This document shows, piece by piece, positions 15,456 through 26,214 of a DNA stretch of 64,000 bases. Origin of the DNA: an uncultured Clostridia bacterium. Lineage in GTDB: Bacteria; Bacillota; Clostridia; TANB77; CAG-508. Position 1 is the first letter of the stretch; each line of letters starts with the position of its first letter. The stretch is taken from assembly GCA_948739805.1 (NCBI GenBank), contig CAPYID010000004.1, positions 1 through 64,000 of the forward strand, read 5' to 3'. Below the pieces are notes generated by a model, which did no database searches, had not been told where the DNA came from, and was given only the letters and a program-made list of their open reading frames with translations. Made by a program: the position numbers and the translations under genes.

Positions 15456-17483
15456 CTATCTTTTTACTAATATTTTATCCGAATAACTTTTTTCTTTTAC
15501 TATTCCACAAATTAGGTCTGCTGTTTTCTCTACTCCTAGAGTTTCACTATTTATTGATATATCATAGTTTTCGTTATTACTCCATTCTTTTTCTGTATAG
15601 TGTTTATAATGGTTTGCTCTTAGTTTATTTACTTTTTGTATTTCTTTTTTTGCATTTTCAATTCCATAAATCTCTTTAACTCTTTTTATTTTATCTTTCA
15701 TATCACTATATATAAATACTTTTATTACATCTTCTCTATCTTTTAATATGAAATCTGCACATCTACCTATAATTACACAAGATTCCTTTTCTGCAATTTG
15801 TTTTATTACTTCTGATTCTTTTATAAATAGTTCGTCTGAATAGTTTAATCCAAAGTAATATCCATTGTTTAAATTTTCTAGTATTTCTCTTTTCTGTTCA
15901 TGATTTTCTATATATTCTTCTGATAATCCAGTTTCTTCTGCTACTTTTTTTATGAATTCTTTATCATATAATTTTATTCCTAGTTTGTCTGCAATTAATC
16001 TTCCTATATATCTTCCACCAGAGCCATATTCTCTTGATATTGTTATTACAATATGTTCTTCTAATTTTTTATCTGTACTTGTATCATCTTCTAGTGCATT
16101 ACTTTTTGATGTTTCTTTACTTAAATTTTTTACCTCTAAAGCTATCAATACTACTGCAAGCACAAATGCTATTCCATCTGCTACAGGTCCTGAATATAGA
16201 ACTCCCATAATTCCAAACATACTACTTAATATTATCATTGATGGTATTAAAAATGCAATTTGTCTTGATAATGATAAAATTACACTTTTTACACTTTTTC
16301 CTATTGCTTGGAAGAATATTCCTGCTGGTATTTGTATTCCATTACAAATACATAGTAGTAAATATGTTCTAAATGATAAACATGCAAAGTCCATGTATAG
16401 TTCATCACCACTACCAAATATGGCAATTAATTTATCTGGTATTGCTTGGAACAGTATAAATGCAATAGTACTTATTATTACACTTAATCCTAATACTAAT
16501 TTTAATGTTTGTTTTACTCTATCAAATTTTCTTGCTCCATAATTGTATCCAAATATTGGTTGTGAACCTGCTGCAATTCCAATTATTATACTATTTAATA
16601 TTTGACTTATTTTCATAACAATGCCTAAAACTGTTATTGGTATTTCTGAACCATATTTTGATTGTGCTCCATATTTTGCAAGTAAATTGTTTTCAAATGC
16701 CATAACAACTACAAAACTCATTTGTGTTACAAAACTACTTATTCCTAATGTTGATATTCTTTTTAATACATTAAATTTAACTTTGAATGTTTCTTTTGTT
16801 AATGTTACTGATTTGAATTTTTTTATGTACATAATATTTAGTGCAAATGTTATGAATTGACTTAATGCTGTTGCTATTGCTGCCCCTTCTATCCCCATTT
16901 TAAATGCAAATATGAAAATTGGGTCTAGTATAATGTTTATAACTGCACCTAGTACCATAGATGTCATTGCATATTTAGGGTCTCCATCTGCTCTTATTAT
17001 TGAGTTTAGTGTAGTTCCTATCATCATAAATGGTAACCCTATTGCTATTATTCTTCCATATCCAATAGCATAGTCTCTTAATGCATCTGTACATCCAAAC
17101 ATATTTAATAATGGTGATAAAAATATTAATGTAAATAAGCAAAATATAATTGCTATTATTATAGATGATGTAATTGCATTTCCTACACCTTTTCCTGCTT
17201 CGTCTTTTTTCTTTTCTCCCAATTTTAGACTTAAATAAGCTGATGCACCATCTCCAATCATTAGAGAAAATGCTAAACATATCATTGTTAATGGGAATAC
17301 TACATTTGTTGCTCCATTTGCTAAATAATCTACTCCCCAACCAATAAATATTTGGTCTACAATATTGTATAATGCATTTACTAATAGTGATATTATACAA
17401 GGGATTGAGAATTTTATAATTAATTTTTGTATTTTTTCACTTCCTAATATATTTTCTTCTTTTTCCAATTTTGTTTCCTCCAT
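15456..17483 (-). CDS. MATE efflux transporter fused to a cytidylate-kinase-like domain
   Basis: 675 residues. About 10-450 form a MATE (multidrug and toxin extrusion) transporter with some twelve hydrophobic segments and typical motifs (FSIPCIISLLVNALYNIVDQ, and a RADGDPKYAM loop). After a polar linker, residues about 475-675 are a soluble cytidylate-kinase-like domain with ITISREYGSGGRYIGRLIA, IIGRCADFIL and a basic KLRANHYKHY segment. The P-loop is GSGGR, lacking the Walker lysine, as in the stand-alone cytidylate-kinase-like family. No internal stop or start separates the parts, so one polypeptide is expected. Substrate is unknown; the kinase domain would face the cytoplasm. Confidence 0.9.
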   Translation of the reverse strand: MEETKLEKEENILGSEKIQKLIIKFSIPCIISLLVNALYNIVDQIFIGWGVDYLANGATNVVFPLTMICLAFSLMIGDGASAYLSLKLGEKKKDEAGKGVGNAITSSIIIAIIFCLFTLIFLSPLLNMFGCTDALRDYAIGYGRIIAIGLPFMMIGTTLNSIIRADGDPKYAMTSMVLGAVINIILDPIFIFAFKMGIEGAAIATALSQFITFALNIMYIKKFKSVTLTKETFKVKFNVLKRISTLGISSFVTQMSFVVVMAFENNLLAKYGAQSKYGSEIPITVLGIVMKISQILNSIIIGIAAGSQPIFGYNYGARKFDRVKQTLKLVLGLSVIISTIAFILFQAIPDKLIAIFGSGDELYMDFACLSFRTYLLLCICNGIQIPAGIFFQAIGKSVKSVILSLSRQIAFLIPSMIILSSMFGIMGVLYSGPVADGIAFVLAVVLIALEVKNLSKETSKSNALEDDTSTDKKLEEHIVITISREYGSGGRYIGRLIADKLGIKLYDKEFIKKVAEETGLSEEYIENHEQKREILENLNNGYYFGLNYSDELFIKESEVIKQIAEKESCVIIGRCADFILKDREDVIKVFIYSDMKDKIKRVKEIYGIENAKKEIQKVNKLRANHYKHYTEKEWSNNENYDISINSETLGVEKTADLICGIVKEKSYSDKILVKR

Positions 17484-17490
17484 TTTTTTA

Positions 17491-18624
17491 TTATTGTTGT
17501 TTTACTTTTCTTCCTAATCTGTCTCCTAGTCTACATAATAGTTCATTTGTAATTGTTTCTGCTTTGTTTGCAATTGTTTCTGCTGATATTTCTTTTTGCT
17601 CTCCTATTAGAGTAACTATATCCCCTTGATGAATTCCCTCTATTTTTGATACGTCTATTATTAATTGATCCATACATATTCTTCCTATTATTTCTGCATA
17701 TTCCCCATTTACCATTACTTTTACATTTTTGTTGCTTAAATTTCTAGGGAAGCCATCTGCATATCCTATTGAAACTGTAGCAATTTTTTTGTTAGTATTT
17801 GCTATAAATGTTCTTCCATAACTTACACTTTCTTGTTCTTCAATTTCTTTAATACTTGTTATTCTTGCTTTTAATGTTAGAACTGGTTTTAAGTTAAGTT
17901 TTATCTTTGGTTCATCTTCATTATAAATTCCATACATGATAATTCCTGGGCGCACAAAATCACAGTTTACATTCGTATAGTTTAATATTCCATAACTTGC
18001 TTGTATATGTATCTTTCCTGTATCATATCCTAAACTTTTTATTTTATCTATACATTTAAAGAAATTATTAATTTGCATATTTGTGAATTCTATATCATCT
18101 TTTTTTGTGCTATCTGATACACATAGATGACTAAATGTTCCTAATATTTCAGTGTTTTTCATTTTATATATATTTATTAGATTTTCTATATTTTTATAAC
18201 TTTCTCCTATTCGGTTCATTCCTGTGTTTATTTTTATATGTACTTTTAATTTTTTTTCTAATTTCATTTGCTCTATCTTTTTTGCGTATTCATAGTCTAC
18301 TATTGTTTGGATTAAGTCATATTTAATTATATTTTCTATTTCGTTTATGTCTGTATAACCTAATATCAATATATTCCCTGTTATGTTATTTTTTCTTAAT
18401 TTAATTCCTTCTGATAGTGTTGCCACTGCGAAATCCTCTATTCCTATTTCGTCTAGCTTTTTGGCTACTTCTATCATTCCATGCCCATATGCATTTGCTT
18501 TTACTATTGCCATTATTTTACATGTTTCTGGTATTACGCTTTTTATTTCTTTTATATTGTTTTCTAAGTTTTCTAAATTTATTTCTATCCATGCTCTATC
18601 TCGCTTTGCAAGTTCTTCTTCCAT
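17491..18624 (-). CDS. alr: Alanine racemase
   Basis: PLP enzyme making D-alanine for peptidoglycan. The PLP lysine is in VKANAYGHG near residue 43, RPGIIMYG and the C-terminal RICMDQLIIDVS follow, and the catalytic Tyr is in SVSYGRTF. 377 residues is normal. There is no membrane domain, so it is not a VanT-type serine racemase. It lies between the MATE fusion (7-base gap) and ddl (72-base gap with a palindromic repeat) in what looks like a D-Ala supply module. Confidence 0.96.
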   Translation of the reverse strand: MEEELAKRDRAWIEINLENLENNIKEIKSVIPETCKIMAIVKANAYGHGMIEVAKKLDEIGIEDFAVATLSEGIKLRKNNITGNILILGYTDINEIENIIKYDLIQTIVDYEYAKKIEQMKLEKKLKVHIKINTGMNRIGESYKNIENLINIYKMKNTEILGTFSHLCVSDSTKKDDIEFTNMQINNFFKCIDKIKSLGYDTGKIHIQASYGILNYTNVNCDFVRPGIIMYGIYNEDEPKIKLNLKPVLTLKARITSIKEIEEQESVSYGRTFIANTNKKIATVSIGYADGFPRNLSNKNVKVMVNGEYAEIIGRICMDQLIIDVSKIEGIHQGDIVTLIGEQKEISAETIANKAETITNELLCRLGDRLGRKVKQQ

Positions 18625-18661
18625 TTTTCTTACCTTCTTTTATTTTATATCTCTCTTGTCA

Positions 18662-18682
18662 AAGCACAGTGCACTGTGCCAA
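18662..18682. repeat. Palindromic repeat between alr and ddl
   Basis: GCACAGTGCACTGTGC at 18664-18679 is a perfect 16-base palindrome. It shares GTGCACTGTGCC with the copy between accA and accD. Confidence 0.55.
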
Positions 18683-18696
18683 TACATCGCTAATTT

Positions 18697-19743
18697 CTAG
18701 CTTCTAATTTCTAATTCAATTAATTTATCCAATAATTGTTCAAAGTTTATTCCTACTTGTTTCATCATACTAGGATATCTACTATGTGATGTAAATCCTG
18801 GTATAGTATTGATTTCGTTGAAATATATTTCTCCTTTTGGTGTTAAAAACATGTCTACTCTTGCAAAGTCTTTACATTTTAATATTTTATATATTTTTTT
18901 TGCAGTTTCTTTTGCTTCGTCTGAAATACTTTTTTCTATTCTCGCTGGTACATGTATTTTTGATGTTTTTAGTGTGTATTTTTCTGTGTAGTTGAAAAAT
19001 CCTTTGCTTAATTCTATTTCGTCTATTTCCCCTACTGTTAATTCTTCATTTCCTAATATTGCACATCCTATTTCTATTCCTTCTATGTTCTCTTCTATTA
19101 TTATTTCTGTGTCATATTTTAGTGCTTCTTTTATTGCTCCTTCTATTTCATTTTCGCTTTCTACTTTTGTTATTCCAAATGAAGAACCTGCTCTCATTGG
19201 TTTTACAAATAGCGGATATTTCAATTGTTTTAGCTTCTCTTCTATTTCTTTTTGCTTTGCTTTATCGTTTATAACTATACTTTTCGCTACTTTTATTCCA
19301 TAACTTTCTACTAGTTTATGTGATAAGTGTTTGTCCATGCATAGACTAGATGAAAGTATATCACATCCTATTAGTGGTATTCCTGATAGTGCAATAAGTC
19401 CTTGTACTGTTCCGTCTTCTCCATTTGAACCATGTAGCACTGGGAATATTGCGTCTAATTTTATTAATCTATTATTGTTTTCTGTTTCTATTATTCCTTT
19501 ATCTTCTGGATTTGTTGAGATAATAGCTTTTGTACATTTCCCTTCTTTTTCCCATACATTATTTTTTATTTTTTCTATTTCTCCCTCATATTTATACCAG
19601 TTTCCTTGTTTTGTTATTCCTATTAATGCTATATCGTATTTTTCTTTGTTTATGTTTGTTATTACACTGTATGCTGATTCTAATGATACATCATATTCTG
19701 GGCTTTTTCCTCCAAATATTATTCCTATTTTCTTTTTTTCCAT
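18697..19743 (-). CDS. ddl: D-alanine-D-alanine (or D-serine) ligase, VanG-like
   Basis: A 348-residue ATP-grasp ligase making the D-Ala-D-X dipeptide of peptidoglycan. The sequence follows VanG-type ligases closely: GGKSPEYDVSLESAYSV at the start, VLHGSNGEDGTVQG, SSSLCMDKHLSHKLVESYG, RAGSSFGITKV, FFNYTEKYTLKTSKI, and NTIPGFTSHSRYPSMM. VanG itself makes D-Ala-D-Ser, but many gut Clostridia carry VanG-clade ligases as their ordinary Ddl. No vanXY, vanT or regulatory genes are nearby, so housekeeping D-Ala-D-Ala ligase is the safer call; specificity is undetermined. Confidence 0.9.
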   Translation of the reverse strand: MEKKKIGIIFGGKSPEYDVSLESAYSVITNINKEKYDIALIGITKQGNWYKYEGEIEKIKNNVWEKEGKCTKAIISTNPEDKGIIETENNNRLIKLDAIFPVLHGSNGEDGTVQGLIALSGIPLIGCDILSSSLCMDKHLSHKLVESYGIKVAKSIVINDKAKQKEIEEKLKQLKYPLFVKPMRAGSSFGITKVESENEIEGAIKEALKYDTEIIIEENIEGIEIGCAILGNEELTVGEIDEIELSKGFFNYTEKYTLKTSKIHVPARIEKSISDEAKETAKKIYKILKCKDFARVDMFLTPKGEIYFNEINTIPGFTSHSRYPSMMKQVGINFEQLLDKLIELEIRS

Positions 19744-19838
19744 TTTCTGTTCATTCCTTTCTACGTTTTTGGTCTTATTATATAATTCTTGCTTATTGTA
19801 AGTATGTTACAAACGGTATACCTACAATAGTGTTACTA

Positions 19839-21068
19839 CTAATTCAAATACATAATGTCTACATCTACATTTGTATTTATTCCGTCTATTCTGGCAGTAT
19901 CACACATTTGCCATATTGAATATTTTCCTTGGTAGTTAGTTTGGCTTGTGTAATGTGCTAACCATGTGTCATGTTTTGTTGGGTTCCATATTTTTTCTAA
20001 GTAGTTTTTACTGCTGTATAATAGTCCTTTGTATCCATTTTCTACTAGTGTGTCTAAAAATACATTTGCTGCTTTGTTTATTGTATAAAAACTCATTCCT
20101 GCTTTATTAAATGAGTTCCAACTTTCCCAGTCAAAGGCTATTGGTAATTCTATTTCATATTGTTTTATTTGCTCTTTTACCCATTCTGCTTGTTCTTTTG
20201 CTTGTTTTATGTTTTTTGCATATGAGTAATAATATATCCCTACTGGTAATTCTACTCTTTTTGCTCCTTCTATATTTGCTATAAAATATGGATCTATTAC
20301 GTTTTCTCCATCATAGTCTGTTTGATAGCCCATCCTTATTATTACAAATTCTGCTCCTGCATTTTTTACTTTTTCCCAGTCTATTTCTCCTTGCCATTTT
20401 GATACATCTATTCCTATTTTTGTTTTTTCGTTCTTGTAATTGTCTAAAATGTCGTTAAAGTAAATAGGCTCTTTTGGTGTTGGTGGTTGCGTTGGAGTTG
20501 TAGTTTGTTCTTCTATTACATGTAGTGTAAAGTCTTTTTTGGCTTGATTTCCACTTGAATCTGTTACAACATATGTTAATTTATAGTCTCCTACAGTGTT
20601 AAAGTCATATTCTCCTACAATTTCTCTTTTAGGATTATCGTCTATATCGTCTCCACTTATTAATACTTCTGTTAAGTTTTTATTAGAGCCTTTTTTTACT
20701 GTATATGATGCTCCACTAAATATTTTTGGTTCTGTTACATCTGTTGTTTTTATATTAAATGTGGCTGTTCTCTTTTTATTTTTTATGTTTATAAAATCAA
20801 ATGATACTTGTATATCTCCTAATTTTTCTGTGTCTATTTTATAATCATTAATTAGTTCACCATTAAGATTTTCTAGGAAGTCTGATACTTTTGCTTCCTT
20901 TCCAAATTCTATTGTTAGGTTTTCTTTTAATGTTACTGCTTCTGCATCTATTCTTTTGTTTTCTTGTTCTTCATTATACATCCATATACAGAACCCTGTT
21001 ATGCCAATTATGACTATTATTATTAAAATTATTATAATAGTTGATACTTTTTTCATACTTAATTTCAT
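19839..21068 (-). CDS. Membrane-anchored GH25 lysozyme with an Ig-like domain
   Basis: 409 residues: an N-terminal transmembrane anchor (about 8-30), a region with an Ig-like/DUF5011 fold at about 110-190 (GDYKLTYVVTDSSGNQA), a Pro/Thr linker (TTTPTQPPTPKEP), and a C-terminal GH25 muramidase from about 215. Catalytic acidic residues appear in IGIDVSKWQG and in AFDWESW, with a C-terminal VDVDIMYLN end. It should cleave peptidoglycan between MurNAc and GlcNAc outside the membrane. It lies upstream of ddl in the same orientation, consistent with a wall-related neighbourhood. Confidence 0.92.
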   Translation of the reverse strand: MKLSMKKVSTIIIILIIIVIIGITGFCIWMYNEEQENKRIDAEAVTLKENLTIEFGKEAKVSDFLENLNGELINDYKIDTEKLGDIQVSFDFINIKNKKRTATFNIKTTDVTEPKIFSGASYTVKKGSNKNLTEVLISGDDIDDNPKREIVGEYDFNTVGDYKLTYVVTDSSGNQAKKDFTLHVIEEQTTTPTQPPTPKEPIYFNDILDNYKNEKTKIGIDVSKWQGEIDWEKVKNAGAEFVIIRMGYQTDYDGENVIDPYFIANIEGAKRVELPVGIYYYSYAKNIKQAKEQAEWVKEQIKQYEIELPIAFDWESWNSFNKAGMSFYTINKAANVFLDTLVENGYKGLLYSSKNYLEKIWNPTKHDTWLAHYTSQTNYQGKYSIWQMCDTARIDGINTNVDVDIMYLN

Positions 21069-21164
21069 TCCTTTCTAAGTCACAAACCTAAGTTGAAAAA
21101 GGAATTATTTGCCAATTATTTTTTCATCCTTCTTTAACTTTTTTACTGACTCTATATAATTATA

Positions 21165-22130
21165 TTATTGTAATGCATTCTTTAATACCTCTAAGTTTCT
21201 ATTCATTAATGTTACATATGTTTCTCCATTTTTATAGTCCTCATTCGATATTGAGTGTAATGTTTGCATTTGCATTGCTTTTGCTCCTGTTTCTTTTGAA
21301 ATTATGTTTGCAACTTTTGAGTTTCCATTTTCTATGTATAATACTACTGGTATGTTTTCTTCTTTTATTAGATTAATTAAATATGTTAAAGTTTTTGTAC
21401 TAGGTTCGGTTTCTGTACTACAGCCATTAAATGCTCCACTGGCTTTTAGTCCAAATTCTTCTAAAAAGTATCTTATTGGCATTCTGTCTCCAAATACTAG
21501 CCTTTTCCTTTTAGCATTTTCTACTATCTCCCATATATCTTCATCTAGTTTTTCTATTTGCTTTTTGTAATTATTAACATTTTTTCTAAATATATCTTTT
21601 TCTTCATTATCAATTTCTTCTAATGCTAATTCTAAACTCTCTAACATTTTTAGGGCATTTTTAGGCGATGTCCAAACATGTTCATCCCATGCTAATTCTT
21701 GATGTTCCTCATGTTCTTCTGCCCCATCTATATGTTCTTCTTTATATAATTCTACTGTATCCATTAGTTTTATTAATTTTGTATTTGATAAGTCCATTGT
21801 AGGTATAACTTGTTCTGTCCAGTTCTCCATTTCTCCACCATTATATACAAATAAGGCTGATTGTTGTATTGCTATTATTTGACTGGCTGTTGGTTCAAAG
21901 TTATGTGCGTCTACTCCTGAGTCTAATAAATATGTTATTTCTATATTGTTACTGCCTTTTGTTACTGCTTTTACAAAGTCATATCCCACAAAGGAAGTAC
22001 AAACAACACTTATCTTATCTGTTGATTTCGTCTTAGAATTATTAGGTTTTATAAGAGCATAGATAAAAATAGCTACAATTATTACTAGAATAATTATACT
22101 TATTATTTTATTTAATTTTATTACTTTCAT
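21165..22130 (-). CDS. Zinc/manganese ABC transporter substrate-binding protein (ZnuA/AdcA-like)
   Basis: A 321-residue cluster A-I metal-binding protein. It contains HNFEPTASQI (metal-ligand His), an acidic His-rich loop (EEHIDGAEEHEEHQ), WDEHVWTSPKNA and a C-terminal GETYVTLMNRN. It captures Zn2+ or Mn2+ outside the cell. The N-terminus has a membrane segment but no lipobox cysteine, so it is probably held by an uncleaved anchor. No permease or ATPase gene is adjacent, so its transporter must be encoded elsewhere. Confidence 0.88.
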   Translation of the reverse strand: MKVIKLNKIISIIILVIIVAIFIYALIKPNNSKTKSTDKISVVCTSFVGYDFVKAVTKGSNNIEITYLLDSGVDAHNFEPTASQIIAIQQSALFVYNGGEMENWTEQVIPTMDLSNTKLIKLMDTVELYKEEHIDGAEEHEEHQELAWDEHVWTSPKNALKMLESLELALEEIDNEEKDIFRKNVNNYKKQIEKLDEDIWEIVENAKRKRLVFGDRMPIRYFLEEFGLKASGAFNGCSTETEPSTKTLTYLINLIKEENIPVVLYIENGNSKVANIISKETGAKAMQMQTLHSISNEDYKNGETYVTLMNRNLEVLKNALQ

Positions 22131-22236
22131 ATTCTTAGCACCTTTTCTTTGTTTGCTATTATATCACTTATTATTTTTTTTTTCTACCCTATTTTTGTGA
22201 TTTTTTATAATTAGAGTTACTAGATAAATGTGCTAA

Positions 22237-22431
22237 GAATATAGATATATAAATATTTACGCAGTATCGAATTTGACTGGAATATATTTAAAAATTCTTT
22301 TGAAATATTATGAGGATTGTTCACGTCGAATGAAATGAGGACTAAGTGAAAGAGGCTCATAATATTTTATTAGAATTTGTTATATATGTAAGGCAACTGA
22401 GATATTAGTAAATATTTATATATCTATATTC
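22237..22431. repeat. 195-base element with 23-bp perfect terminal inverted repeats
   Basis: GAATATAGATATATAAATAT... at 22237-22259 is exactly complementary to 22409-22431. Inner sequences (TTCTTTTGAAATATTATGAG against CTCATAATATTTTATTAGAA) continue the fold around a core containing TTCAC...GTGAA. It has no open frame. With the palindromes below it occupies most of the 353-base gap between the zinc-binding protein and the PH-domain genes. Confidence 0.75.
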
Positions 22432-22451
22432 TATAACTAATTAGTTATAGA
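22432..22451. repeat. 20-base perfect palindrome
   Basis: CTATAACTAATTAGTTATAG lies between the foldback element and the terminator hairpin at 22449. Confidence 0.7.
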
Positions 22452-22493
22452 AGAATAAAATAAAGAGGCGATGCCTCTTTATTTTATTCTTCT
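22449..22493 (-). terminator. Terminator overlapping the stop of the PH-domain gene
   Basis: A perfect 21-bp stem with a three-base loop (core AAAGAGGC-GAT-GCCTCTTT). Its upstream arm contains the last codons and TAA (22484-22486) of the zinc-ribbon gene. The unusually long stem encodes the final Glu-Glu. Confidence 0.8.
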
Positions 22494-23116
22494 GGTGTTC
22501 CTTCATCAATAATTCCTTTTATTGTTTCATATTGCTCTTTTACATTTTCAACACAGTGTATGTATATTCCATTTTTTCCTTGCATGTTGTTGTGTCTTCT
22601 AGTATTAGGATAACCTCCACTAGATGCATTTGTAAATATTTTTATTGTTCCTATATTAAATAATCTTTCAAATATGTTTTGATTCATTGTTACTTCTCTA
22701 ACATATTTATATTTTAGTTCTTTTTCTTCTTTGTTTAAAAAACCATCTTTGTATTCTACTTTTGTAGCATAAAAGTTATATTCTAAGTCGTCATATTGCA
22801 TTTTTTCAAATGCTAGTTTTATGATGATATATAATGCCATAGCACCGATTGTTATTAAAAGTGTTATAGGATATATAGCCCATAATTCATATAAATCTGT
22901 AACCCAAAAGCATATTAATATCATATATAATATTGCTCTTCCAATAAAAGTTAACATTTTGTATGGTATGTTAAATTTGGGTTTTACTTGAAATTTTATT
23001 TTGTTGTCCTCTTCAATTTTTTCTTTTGTTTCCTGTGCTCCTGCTCTTTCTGTTCCACATTTAGGACAAAATTTAGCTGTATCACTTATTTCTGCTCCAC
23101 AATTTTTACAAAACAT
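22484..23116 (-). CDS. Zinc-ribbon and PH-like domain membrane protein (copy 1)
   Basis: About 210 residues: an N-terminal zinc ribbon (CKNCGAE, then CPKCG), a Glu/Lys linker, two hydrophobic segments at about 55-105, and a C-terminal bacterial PH-like domain with KYVREVTMNQNIFERLFNIG and IKIFTN. I chose the ATG at 23116 over a GTG at 23125 because AAGGAG is correctly spaced for it. It is a paralogue of the next gene upstream (14-base gap), from a tandem duplication. Function unknown; related proteins are membrane proteins of unclear role. Confidence 0.82.
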   Translation of the reverse strand: MFCKNCGAEISDTAKFCPKCGTERAGAQETKEKIEEDNKIKFQVKPKFNIPYKMLTFIGRAILYMILICFWVTDLYELWAIYPITLLITIGAMALYIIIKLAFEKMQYDDLEYNFYATKVEYKDGFLNKEEKELKYKYVREVTMNQNIFERLFNIGTIKIFTNASSGGYPNTRRHNNMQGKNGIYIHCVENVKEQYETIKGIIDEGTPEE

Positions 23117-23130
23117 AATTGCCACTCCTT

Positions 23131-23715
23131 TTATACATTAGTTATTTCTTTTACTTTTTTATAGATTTCTTGTACATTTTCTATATTTTTTATAAAAATG
23201 CCATTTCCAAAACCTGTTTCCGCATTAGTAAATAAGACTATATTTCCAATATTAAAGTATCTTTGGATAAATGTTTGACGCATTGTTATTTCTCTTATAT
23301 ATTTGTATTTTACCTCTTTTTCTGAAACATTTAAAAAGCTGTCTTTGTAAATTACTTTCGTTTTATAAAAATCATATGTATAATTTTTGTATTGCTTTTT
23401 ATTAACTAATACTTGTATTCCCCAAATACTTCCAAATATTATAATTGTTATAAATGTAATTACCATACCTACTATAAAGTCTACACTTCCGAATATAAGT
23501 AATGTGATTGCAATTATAAAAATGTAAATTAATAATGATGGTAATGCCATGTATCCAAATTTGTAAGTTGGTTTTACTTGTAATTGTATTTCATTATCTA
23601 CTATTTTTTTTGCTTCTTCTTTTGGTGTTTCTTTTGATTCTGAAATACGTGTACCACAATTAGTACAGAATTCTGCTGTGTCTAGTAACTTTGTACCACA
23701 TTTTTCGCAAAACAT
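23131..23715 (-). CDS. Zinc-ribbon and PH-like domain membrane protein (copy 2)
   Basis: A 194-residue paralogue of its downstream neighbour: zinc ribbon CEKCGTK and CTNCG, two membrane segments at about 55-110, then a PH-like domain (KYIREITMRQTFIQRYFNIG, IVLFTN). The ATG at 23715 follows a good AGGGGAGG site; the upstream Met at 23757 is less likely. The tandem pair probably forms one transcript ending at the long hairpin at 22449. Confidence 0.82.
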   Translation of the reverse strand: MFCEKCGTKLLDTAEFCTNCGTRISESKETPKEEAKKIVDNEIQLQVKPTYKFGYMALPSLLIYIFIIAITLLIFGSVDFIVGMVITFITIIIFGSIWGIQVLVNKKQYKNYTYDFYKTKVIYKDSFLNVSEKEVKYKYIREITMRQTFIQRYFNIGNIVLFTNAETGFGNGIFIKNIENVQEIYKKVKEITNV

Positions 23716-23889
23716 TTTATTTTCCTCCCCTTTATTTATATGTATTTTTGTATGCATTTAGTATATTATATTTTGACGAATTTTGCAATACATTTTTACC
23801 TATTTTCTTGGCACAGGTGTAAAGTTTTCATATAGGGTACTCCTAAATATATTATTCATTATTAACTATTCACTATTAGTTATTCATTA

Positions 23890-23927
23890 AGAGCTAAGGG
23901 ACACGGTACCCCGTGCCCCTTAGCTCT
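23890..23927 (-). terminator. groEL terminator built from a GTGCC-type palindrome
   Basis: AGAGCTAAGGGACACGG pairs with CCGTGCCCCTTAGCTCT around TACC, with one mismatch in 17 bp. The core CACGG-TACC-CCGTG resembles the repeat at 61318. It lies 37 bases after the groEL stop and probably terminates groESL, although a T-run is weak. Confidence 0.55.
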
Positions 23928-23963
23928 CTTCCCAATTCTCATATGTTACTGCTCACTCCTCAA

Positions 23964-25680
<1,717 letters not shown>

Positions 25681-25698
25681 TAAGTAAATTGCTTGAAT

Positions 25699-25726
25699 GG
25701 CGGGCGATTGATAATCGCCCCTACAT
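25699..25726. repeat. CCCCTACA-family palindrome, CGATT subtype, in the groES-groEL gap
   Basis: GGCGATT-GAT-AATCGCC followed by CCTACAT. It shares its core exactly with the copy at 42178. Confidence 0.75.
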
Positions 25727-25747
25727 ATATTTTTCTAATCTTATAAT

Positions 25748-26029
<282 letters not shown>

Positions 26030-26117
26030 TTAAAATTCCTCCTTTTTTATGTACCTTTTATTATATGATACAATTTTATATTTGATAATTTGGCACTCAT
26101 ATTTATTGACTGCTAGT

Positions 26118-26146
26118 ATAATATAACAAAAATTAGCACTTGTCAA
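26118..26146 (-). promoter_or_regulatory. Sigma-A promoter of groESL
   Basis: On the minus strand, TTGACA (complement of 26141-26146), a 17-base spacer, and TATTAT (26118-26123). The -35 box lies inside the CIRCE operator, so HrcA binding would directly exclude RNA polymerase. Confidence 0.85.
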
Positions 26147-26159
26147 TATAAAGTGCTAA
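26133..26159. promoter_or_regulatory. CIRCE operator (HrcA binding site)
   Basis: TTAGCACTT, nine bases, AAGTGCTAA: a perfect 9-9-9 inverted repeat. It differs from the CIRCE consensus (TTAGCACTC...GAGTGCTAA) only at the symmetric innermost pair. It sits about 100 bases upstream of groES. HrcA should repress groESL here until heat stress; hrcA itself is not in the window. Confidence 0.95.
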
Positions 26160-26214
26160 TTTTTTTATAATTTATTTTGTTTTGTATTCCTAGACCATTA
26201 CCATAACATATTAT
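26160..26214. repeat. Direct repeat, copy A (tail-motif repeat)
   Basis: About 55 bases nearly identical to 28222-28284, including TTTATTTTGTTTTGTATTCC. Read on the minus strand in the equivalent frame, it still encodes YGNGLGIQNKINY, matching the end of the 73-residue gene (YGDGLGIQNKINY). Confidence 0.8.

Noticed and set aside
17491..18624. alr as a VanT-type serine racemase partner of the VanG-like ligase
   Set aside because: No membrane domain and normal Alr length; no other van genes nearby.
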